Source: Tomocerus qinae
Taxonomy: Eukaryota > Arthropoda > Collembola > Entomobryomorpha > Tomoceridae
Direction: 5' to 3'
Length of the DNA stretch: 64,000 bases
Assembly (NCBI GenBank): GCA_020055645.1
Contig: CM034547.1
Span: forward strand, 65,383,884 to 65,447,883
A program made the translations under genes and the position numbers. Each line of letters opens with the position of its first letter. Within the stretch, counting starts at the first letter, position 1. The notes below the pieces were generated by a model. It worked only from the letters and a program-made list of their open reading frames with translations. It did no database searches and was not told where the DNA came from. This document shows positions 55,817 through 64,000 of this stretch, one piece after another.

Positions 55817-58767
55817 ATGCTCAAAATCAAGAAAGGGATCAAGAAGAAAATCAAAGGGAAGAAGGACAAAGGGAAAGAGGATCTCTTTGATCCAGAGCAG
55901 TTGGCAAAATTTAAGAAAGAGCTCGAAGAAGGGAGAAAGTCGGCAGTTCAAGGAGACACAGACGACCCGGACCACACCCACCCCACATCCGAAGCGCACG
56001 CTGATCACGAACAAGACGAAGAGTGGTTAAAGTTTCAACAACTTACCTCTGGTGTAGATGATATCCTTAAGAAAACCACTGGGGATCTCGATCGAATAAA
56101 ATCCAGCAGTTATTTTCAAAGGACTTCTAAGGCAAACGAACAATTTGCAAGTGAGCGTCCTAGCTCTTCGACCCATTCAAATGTTCACGAGGAAGCTGCA
56201 CCGTCGTCTTCCAAGAAAGATTCTCAATGGATAGGATTTGAAAAGAAACACCGAGAAGAGCACGAAAGTGAATCAGAACCTGAAGCCTCTCATCAAGTAA
56301 GTTAACAAAGAGAATATTTATAATCATTTTAGTGCTTTTTAAACTAAGAGCGGGAATGTGACATGAAATTCTTTTTTTACAGGAGGAAGTTGAAAACGCA
56401 ACCGAAGCAGAACCTGAGTCTACACTAAAGGAATTTGAAATCCCTGAAGAGGACCCCGTTTTAGACGACTCTTTATTTGACACGACATTTGTGGATGCTG
56501 TTGCTTCTGGTGAAATTAAATTAGCTTACATTCCTGAGAGTCCCACTGCTGAACCAGACGAAGAGGACCCATTTGACACATCCGCTGTTGCCGATGTAGT
56601 GAAAAAGATCGAAGAAGACGAAAAGAAAAGAAAGAAGCAAGTCAATCTTGGCACAGCAGTTGATTTTCTTACAAATAAGACAGATAGAGTTGAAAAGTCC
56701 CCAGTTGGGTTCGATGGAATAAAGAAGCCACGACCGCGTCCACATAATATAAATCTTATAGGAAGTTTTGACGACGATACACTCCCCGTGGTAGCTCCTA
56801 CTGATGCACCAGTAGAACGAGCAAAAGACTTATTTGATGAAATTCTCGATTCTCCTCCTAAAGACACATCAACATCTCTTTTAGATGAGGCAGGAAATAT
56901 TTGTTTGACCACATCACCACTCCCACCACAAAACAAGACCGGTGAGAAAGACGATCGTTCTCAACTCAAAGATTTGTTAAGTGAATTTGATGTTATTAGT
57001 GATGTGACTGTTGATGAGGGACTCTTTTCATTAAAACTTGGCACTGCACCGGAAGAAGAAGAGGAAGAAGATGAGTTCGCATTGTTAGCTGCAGAATCTC
57101 TACACAAAGAAGTTACACCAGTAAATCCCGGGAAAGCAGCCCCACCCAAACCACCACCACCATCTCGACCACCTACTGCGGTAGTACCATTAGAAACCGA
57201 GGGTGAGGAGGAGCCTATTGAAGACGAGGAAGATCCCTTTGATACAACTTTCGTAGAGAAAATACAACCAGGAAAAGGAGAGTTGAAGATAATTGAAAGT
57301 GAACTCTTAGGGGGTGCTAAAGACAGTAATACTGGTGTTGATGAAAATGACGATGATGATTTCGATTTCAATCCTCGTTTGGGAGAACCAGTTAATATTC
57401 CAGTAACACAAATAAGCCCTGTTCCTGTTACACAAACAGATCTGCTAGATACCACTGACGGAGAACATTCTAAAGGTGCAGTTATCCAACCAGTGAGTGA
57501 GTTAGTGCCAATAGAGTCTGATCACGATCCGTTTGATACTTCCATTGTAGAAACAGTCCTTCCTGGGAAGGCTGAACTCAAGCTTCTCGAGGAAGAATTA
57601 TCTAATATCGAAGGGCAGGCTCCTGGAATTGTTTTATCTGCTGCTGCCACTGCAATTATAAATACTCCTGCGGTCACAGATCCGTTTGATGATGATTTTG
57701 CAGACTTTGATCCTAGAGCTGATGAAGTGAAACCAGAGCCTTTACATCCGTTGGATTTACTGCACGAAGATTCTACCTGTACTAAAGTATTGACTCCTGT
57801 TACTGGCAGTCCTGAGGAGGAGATTGATCCTTTCGATACTTCTATTGTAACTGATAATATTCTTCCAGGAAAAGTTGAGTTAAGATTGCTAGAGAGTGAG
57901 TTAATAAGTGCAGCACCGATTATTCCATTCTCTAGTGCACCTGTAACCCTAAATTCGAATCAAGTAATTGATATTGCACCGCCGACTCTACACAGACAAA
58001 TTTCTGATCCAGAATTCGACCCCCGGGATGGAGAGGAGGCTCCCGTTTTAATAGAAACAGACAACACACCTCGCGATGTATTTGAATCTCACGAAGTACT
58101 TACTTGTGAAAAACCTTTGACTCCTTCAATAGGAGAGAAACAAATAGTCCAGCCAGAAGTAACGGATTTTGTTGACCCATTTGATACGTCTGCTATTGAA
58201 ATCGACAATATAAATAAGGTGGACTTAAAACTGTTGGAAGGGGAATTACTTAACTCAACAGTGGACGTAGCTCCGGCTAGACCTTTACCACAGTTTGTTG
58301 TTGCGGTAGAACCCAAAAAGCCAATTTCTCCACCGGCAGTATCTCCCGTTCCTGTTCCGCATCTTCTAGAAACAGATCATTTGAGTGAAGAAGGAGTTGA
58401 TCTTGCTAAACCTTTAACACCCTCCGAGGTAGACGAACTGGGAAGGCCTTCTGTGTTTGAAGATCCTTTTGATACATCAATAGTCGAATCAAAAGCTGTC
58501 CCTGGGAAAACTGAACTGAAAATATTAGAGGAGGAATTAGACGTTGAACCTGGTCTTAAAAGGAGTGTGACTGATCCTGATTTCAATCCTAGAGAATCAA
58601 TACACCCATCTGCTGAACTCTCTTGCCAACCTTTGATTCCACAAGTACAAGGTGGGAGCACCGCTTCAGCTGAAATTTACGAAGACGATCCATTTGATAC
58701 TTCTCACGCAGAGGCACTAATACCAAGCAAGGCAGAATTAAAAATTCTTGAAGCCGAATTGCTATAA
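55817..58767 (+). CDS. stnA: Stoned A, first cistron of the stoned locus
   Basis: Stoned A is a presynaptic protein needed for synaptic-vesicle recycling; in Drosophila it is made from the same dicistronic mRNA as Stoned B. Two exons, 55817-56296 and 56383-58767, give 954 aa. The basic N-terminus MLKIKKGIKKKIKGKKDKGK resembles my memory of fly StnA (MLKLPKGLKKK…). The body is acidic and dominated by a repeated cassette DPFDTS-x(5-8)-PGKxELKxLExEL (clear copies near 57230, 57525, 57827, 58176, 58464 and 58686, plus degenerate ones near 56470 and 56570). Between these sit FNPR/FDPR blocks. DPF motifs bind the AP-2 alpha ear. Apart from the start, no methionine occurs in the protein. The stop TAA is 51 bp from the Stoned B ATG and in the same frame. 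Confidence 0.92.
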
Positions 58768-58818
58768 TTGCTATATATTTTCTCACATATAAATAAACAT
58801 TCAATAAATTCGAAAACT
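58768..58818 (+). promoter_or_regulatory. stnA-stnB intercistronic spacer
   Basis: These 51 bases are about 20% GC, against clearly higher GC in both flanking coding regions. They contain no ATG and no AG, so no splice acceptor can lie here. They hold two AATAAA hexamers (58792-58797 and 58803-58808). The frame shared by StnA and StnB stays open through all 17 codons. The StnB ATG has A at -3 and G at +4, a strong context; the StnA ATG has A at -3 but C at +4. Confidence 0.8.
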
Positions 58819-61800
58819 ATGGCAGATTTCACGATTGGAGCTGCAAAGGGATTTAATCCTTTTCTCTCTGAAACGGACTATGCTCCTCCCCCAGTAGAGC
58901 CAACTTATTCCACGGAAGCGCAAATGTCTAATCCTTTCCTACAAAGCTTTGCACCCGAACCTGTCGAGGTACAGCCGAGTGGCGGGGGAGAAAATCCATT
59001 TCTCAGTTACTCAGCGTCTTCTTATGACTATGGACAGGAATCTGTTCTCCCTGCACCTGCTGCTGCCCCCTCAAATGCCAACAATCCGTTTGCAGACTTT
59101 GCAATCGGAGAAAGCACCAGTAATGCTTTCTCGGCTTTCCAGGATACAGCGCCCAGTACCTCAGCAAATAATGGACCATTTGCGATGGACTGGTCTACGA
59201 ACGCTCCCGTCAGTGCTCCCTTTCCTCCTCAACATGAAATGCCAGATTTGATGAGTAGCAGCTTTATGGACAGCATGCCTCCGGATATGTTAGATATGGC
59301 TGGAGAAAGCCCGATGCGACCTCCTCCACCATCCGTGCCACAATCCACTCAAGACCTTCTGGATACAGTCACAGGAGCATTGGAGGCTACATCAGATAGC
59401 CTATTGGACAGACTGAGGGTGACACAACCTAGTCCCATTCCTCTGGCACCATCGCCAAGTCCTTCACCGCGCTCTCCATCTCCAGATCTACTGCTAGGAG
59501 ACGACCATCCCCCGCCCCCACCTCCTTCAGCAAATCCACTCAACCCATCACCTCACCAACTTGACTCCATTATTGATCTGTTTGATTCCTCACCGCAGCA
59601 GTCTTCAACAGGTCATAAATCATCTTTGGAAATTCTTGGTTTGTACAACAATGTCTCACAAGCTGCACCACAACCACAACGCCCATCTGCACCAGTAATT
59701 ATTCCAACTCAAGCCGAGCCAACAGAAACACAGCCGACAATTGAAGATATTCCGGAGCCAAAACTTATCGAGCCAGTGAAGGAGACAGCGCAGAGTTATT
59801 TGGAATCAGTAACAAGTCCTCCGCAGCCTGCTTCTCCATCTTTAGTATTAAGTCCCGAGGCAATGGTGATTACCGAATCGATAATAGAAGTAAACAAGGA
59901 AGAGCCGGTTCAAAAAGTAATTCCGGAAGTACCCAAAGATTTACCTCTTGCGAAAGAGCCGGAGATGCCGAAACCGAAGGCAACACCTCCAGGAAGACCA
60001 AAGCCGCCTCCAGCTCCACAGAGATCGCCAGTGGTTGAAGCAAAGCATCCTTTGCCTAGTCGACCACCACCACCTGTTCCACCTGCTCCCAGAATTCCAG
60101 CTCAACCACATCATCCACCACCGCCGGTCCCACCTGCACCAGTTGTGCAAACAAAACCAACACCTTCACCTGTATTTGCTGCTCCTGAGCCACCTCGATC
60201 ATCATCCGCATCTCCTTATGATCCATTCAGCAATTCTGCTGCATTTGCTCCACCAGTTCCTCCGCAGCCAACTCAGACAAGTGAACCAAAACCAAGTCAG
60301 TTATTTAATGACATTTTTGCTCCTGCAGCTCCAGCGCCAACTCCTGTTCCTGTTGTAAACACAGCTCCTGCCGCTGCTGATGCATTTGATGAATTCGAAG
60401 CAAAATTCAACAGTGTGACTGAAGGGGAAGCGGTCAAGGATTCAGATCCTTTTGGTATGCCCGCAGTTAAAGTTACAGGCAACGATTCGGGTAAGTTCTT
60501 GCAAATTGTACGATAATAAACAAGCTAATTCATTACAAACCCTCCATAGATGACTCAAAAACGAATATTGCAGCTTGGGGAAGTGGCGATGCTGGAGCTG
60601 GTAGTGGATTTGAAGACTCGTCCCTGGGATTTGGAAACGAACAAGGATTTGACCCATTCTTGTCCATGACGGAACCTCCACCTGTTCCACAGAGCACACC
60701 GGCCAAAAGTCGGACATCGGAATCCAATGATGAATATGACAGAGAAGAGGCTGATTTGTCCATTTTCATTAGGTATTAATTCAACTTTCGATTCTATCTT
60801 TTATGTTGTGTTTAAATTAAAATTCAAAGTCTAAAAATATTATATTACATGGCAATATTAGACCGAAAAGTAGCAACGACAATGAATTGGGATTTGGACT
60901 AGCACCAGCATTAGCCCCACCTCCCAAAAGTCCAGCAATTTCTACGGGATCGGCTTTCAGCGAAGAAACAAATGCATTCGTTCCATTCTTAAGTTCAGCC
61001 CATGATACAACTTACGCCGAAGCTGCCCAGAAAACTCAAATGAATCGGACCGATTCCCAAGAAACTCCTCAGACACCGTTGTTCGAAGAGGACACATCTC
61101 AGCCTTTAGAAGACTTCCCCAGAACTACATACACTGGAGATGGGTGGGAGATGCATATGAGACATCCGAATAAAAAGAAAATCACAGGTCAGCGATTCTG
61201 GAAAAAGATATATGTACGACTTGCTGTTCAGAATGAAGTTCCTGTTGTTCAGTTATATAATAACAAAACGGACAAGGATCCTTTCCAAGAGATTCCATTG
61301 CAGCCCTGCTACTCCGTGTCTGATATCGGTAATTGCTCTGGGATTTCACTTTACTGTTTATGGAATGTTGCTTTCTTTTTCTCATTGTCTCAATTTTTCT
61401 ATTTACTCAGGTGCTCAGCAATTCGACAATTATGGGAAGATTTTTACAGTGAAATTGCAATACGTGTTCTACAAAGAGAGGCCTGGAGTGCGTCCCGGAC
61501 AAATTACAAAAGCTGAAAGAATTACTAACAAATTATCCCAATTTGCTGCTTATGCCATCCAAGGAGATTATCAACATGTTAAAGAGTTTGGTAGCGACTT
61601 GAAAAAATTGGGTCTTCCCGTTGAACACGCTCCACAGGTGCTTAAACCAAGTCCTAAAGCTAAATTATGAAGTTGCAATAAATGTCATGTTTTTGCTTGA
61701 CCATTTCTAAACCTAAATACAATCTACGAAGTTGTAATAAATATGTCATGTTTTGCTTGTTGCTAGATTTCTCAACTAGTAAAATTGGGTACTCAAACAT

Positions 61801-63256
61801 TTGAAGAGCTAAAGCAGTTCAGTTGTGCAATCGAGGAGTGTCTCTTCAAAATGGTGGTACATCGAGATAGAGCCATACAGTATAAGACAGAAGAGGTTCA
61901 AGTGACACTCGTTGATGAGTATTATGTGGAGCAAGATATTTATGGAGTAGTCACAAAGCAAATCGCTCGTGTTCGGCTATACTTCCTGTCATTTTTGTCG
62001 GGCATTGCCGAAGTGGAAATGGGAATCAATGATCTCCGAAGACAAGGAAAGGAAGTGGTGGGGCGTCATGATATCATCCCGATTGCAACGGAAGAGTGGA
62101 TTCGTATTGAGGATATTGAATTCAGCAATTGTGTTCAACTGGATGAATTCGAAAATACAAAGACGATAAAGTAGGTCTAGTATTTAGACAAAATATTATT
62201 GCATATTACTATAGAACTGATTTATGAAAGACGCTATAAAATTCTAGGGTTGCCCATTAGAATCTAACAACTATTTTGCTTTCAGATTTAAGCCTCCGGA
62301 TGCTTGCTATATTGAATTGATTAGATTCAGAGTTCGTCCTCCGAAACACAGAGAGTTGCCTCTTCAAATCAAAACTGTTTTTACGACTACAGGGAATAGA
62401 GTTGAGATCCGGTGTGATGTGCTGGTACCCGGATTCACGAGTCGTAAACTAGGACAAATACCCTGTGAGGATGTTATGATTCGCTTTCCCATCCCTGAGT
62501 GCTGGATTTATATGTTTCGAGTGGAGAAACATTTTCGTTATGGCTCTGTAAAGTCTGCACATCGGAGGTATGCCTTTTACGCAAATTGAGGATATAATAT
62601 TAGTACCTACTCCAGAATCGTTTACTCCAGTTTCATTGCCTTGCTAACAAACTCCTTTTCTTGATTGAATCACATAGGAGTGGCAAAGTAAAAGGGATCG
62701 AAAGATTCCTCGGCGCTGTAGAAACAGTTGAACAAAGTCTGATGGAAGTTACTTCTGGTCAAGCCAAATATGAACATCAGCACAAAGCTATAGTGTGGCG
62801 GATTGCTCGTCTACCCAAAGATGGGCAAGGTAAGTACTGCAATATTTACTCTATTACTCTATTTGTTAAGTTTATTGAATATTTAACCCAAAAAATGTTA
62901 CAGGGGCTTACACACAGCATTCATTCTTCTGCCACATAACCCTACAAGCACATGAAGAAGTACCAGATAACTTGTCCAAATATTGCTATGTCGAATTTAC
63001 GATGCCTCACACGACCATTTCACACACGGTTTGCAGATCAATTTCTGTGCCCACAAGCGAAGAACCTCCTGAAAAATGTGTACGCTATTTGTCAAGACAC
63101 GAGTATATCGTTGAAATCGAGCACACACAAGGTATAACTCCAGCAACGTATAGTTTGGCTGCTGCTGTTCCTGTGAAAGAAGAGCCTGAGCCCGAGCCTC
63201 CAGCTCCTGAAAAGCCGGCGGAGACCAAAGATTCTGATTCAGACTTTTCAGATTAG
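58819..63256 (+). CDS. stnB: Stoned B / stonin, endocytic adaptor with mu-homology domain
   Basis: StnB is the fly-type stonin: it binds synaptotagmin through its C-terminal mu-homology domain and Eps15/intersectin EH domains through NPF motifs, sorting synaptotagmin into clathrin vesicles. Eight exons join in phase: 58819-60490, 60550-60772, 60862-61328, 61411-61637, 61767-62170, 62286-62567, 62678-62829 and 62904-63256, giving 1259 aa. Four NPF motifs lie at about residues 13, 38, 59 and 89. A long Pro-rich region follows (to about 540), with PPPPVPPAP-type SH3 ligands. The stonin-homology part starts near YTGDGWEMHMRHPNKKK, and the mu-homology domain runs from about residue 860 (CAIEECLFKM, VTLVDEYYVEQD, GRHDIIPIATEEWIRIEDIE) to about 1210. 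The tail is acidic (DSDSDFSD). A possible poly(A) signal is AATAAA at 63743. Confidence 0.95.
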
Positions 63257-64000
63257 GAGCTTCATATCAGTTACTCTTTTTGTTGAATACATATTTCACG
63301 TGTTATGACTGGCCTTTGGATTATGTTTGAAGAAATTATCTATCAAAAAAATAATTTACCAGACAAAAAGCATTTCGAATGATGCAATCGATAGTTTGGG
63401 AACAATCATTTATCGCTACCCTTGTAAGGAACAATTATTAATTTACACACTAGTTCAACTTTCTCCTGTTACAAATAAGTAGTAGAAATATAAAGGGAAG
63501 AAATATATTCGCTCACTCTTAATTTTACCTATAGAGTGTTATAATATATATAGCAATTATATAGTTCATGGGTAAATTGCAACAAAAACTACTAAACCTG
63601 ATCCCTATCTATTAGCCTATTCGTATTCACTCTATAGTATTCACTATATGAAAGTGTTTCAATGTATTCTTAGCTTCCATTCCATGTCGGTATTTCTTGA
63701 ATGTTTTCAATAGTGAATATGAGTTCACACAGGGACAGGGTAAATAAATGTAGTAAAAATCAATCTTGCTTCGTGTAAACCCAAAGATTCTATTGCATGG
63801 GCATGTGTATGAGATTCTATGGAATATTTATTGAAAATGATGTTCATAATTCAGTATTGTAGGGGACTAGTCCAAGATATGCGAATATAATGTCGGAAAC
63901 CGTCTTAAAGTGACTTGCAGTCTAGCGTCTAAAGAGACTATAAGTTTTTAACACCAGCAAAGACACAGAATTACTAATATTATAACGGGTCCATGATGCC
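63257..64000 (+). other. stoned 3' UTR and downstream sequence
   Basis: No gene is seen after the StnB stop. AATAAA at 63743-63748 is the first canonical poly(A) signal I found, so the 3' UTR may be about 0.5 kb. Confidence 0.4.

Noticed and set aside
56521-57455. Antisense frames of 74-164 codons across stnA
   Set aside because: Low-complexity Ser-rich translations opposite the acidic StnA repeats; shadows of the sense codons.

Overview
This is nuclear DNA from an animal, most likely an arthropod. It is AT-rich, its genes have short GT-AG introns, and it carries the two-protein stoned (stnA/stnB) locus, an arrangement known from Drosophila. The sequence does not name the species. There are no bacterial-type operons, no RNA gene I can recognise, and no recognisable LTR or virus-like element.

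Layout. Bases 1-13100 hold no recognisable gene. They hold an AT-rich expanse, one 495-bp inverted-repeat element with a 9-bp target duplication (9649-10143), and a 1.55-kb palindromic element (11050-12603) with two smaller elements inserted in it. From 13130 the window becomes gene-dense: PDHB (plus strand, mitochondrial pyruvate dehydrogenase E1 beta), TMEM192 (minus, lysosomal membrane protein, convergent with PDHB), a 475-bp foldback element just upstream of TMEM192, MEMO1 (plus), SAYSD1 (minus), an intronless EXT1/tout-velu (minus, heparan-sulfate polymerase) and, 4.9 kb further on, AKT (plus, eight coding exons). A gene-poor stretch follows (37.3-43.5 kb). Next is an 804-residue, mostly disordered protein gene that I do not recognise (43554-48199); one of its introns contains a long inverted repeat with two 580-bp near-identical arms. 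A mariner-like 1.1-kb palindromic element lies at 50827-51937.

The right end (55817-63256) holds stoned: stonedA (954 aa) followed after 51 bp by stonedB (1259 aa). Three features stand out. Apart from its initiator, StnA has no methionine in 954 residues. StnA and StnB are in the same reading frame, separated by one TAA and 17 sense codons. The spacer is about 20% GC, lacks ATG and AG, and contains two AATAAA hexamers. This is the classic dicistronic synaptic-vesicle endocytosis locus, and its expression logic is the most interesting biology in the window.

The genes do not form one pathway. PDHB is mitochondrial metabolism, EXT1 builds heparan sulfate in the Golgi, AKT is growth-factor signalling, TMEM192 and SAYSD1 are organelle membrane proteins, and StnA/StnB are endocytic adaptors. 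Exon borders were worked out by hand from reading frame, splice dinucleotides and family alignment from memory; no database search was run.
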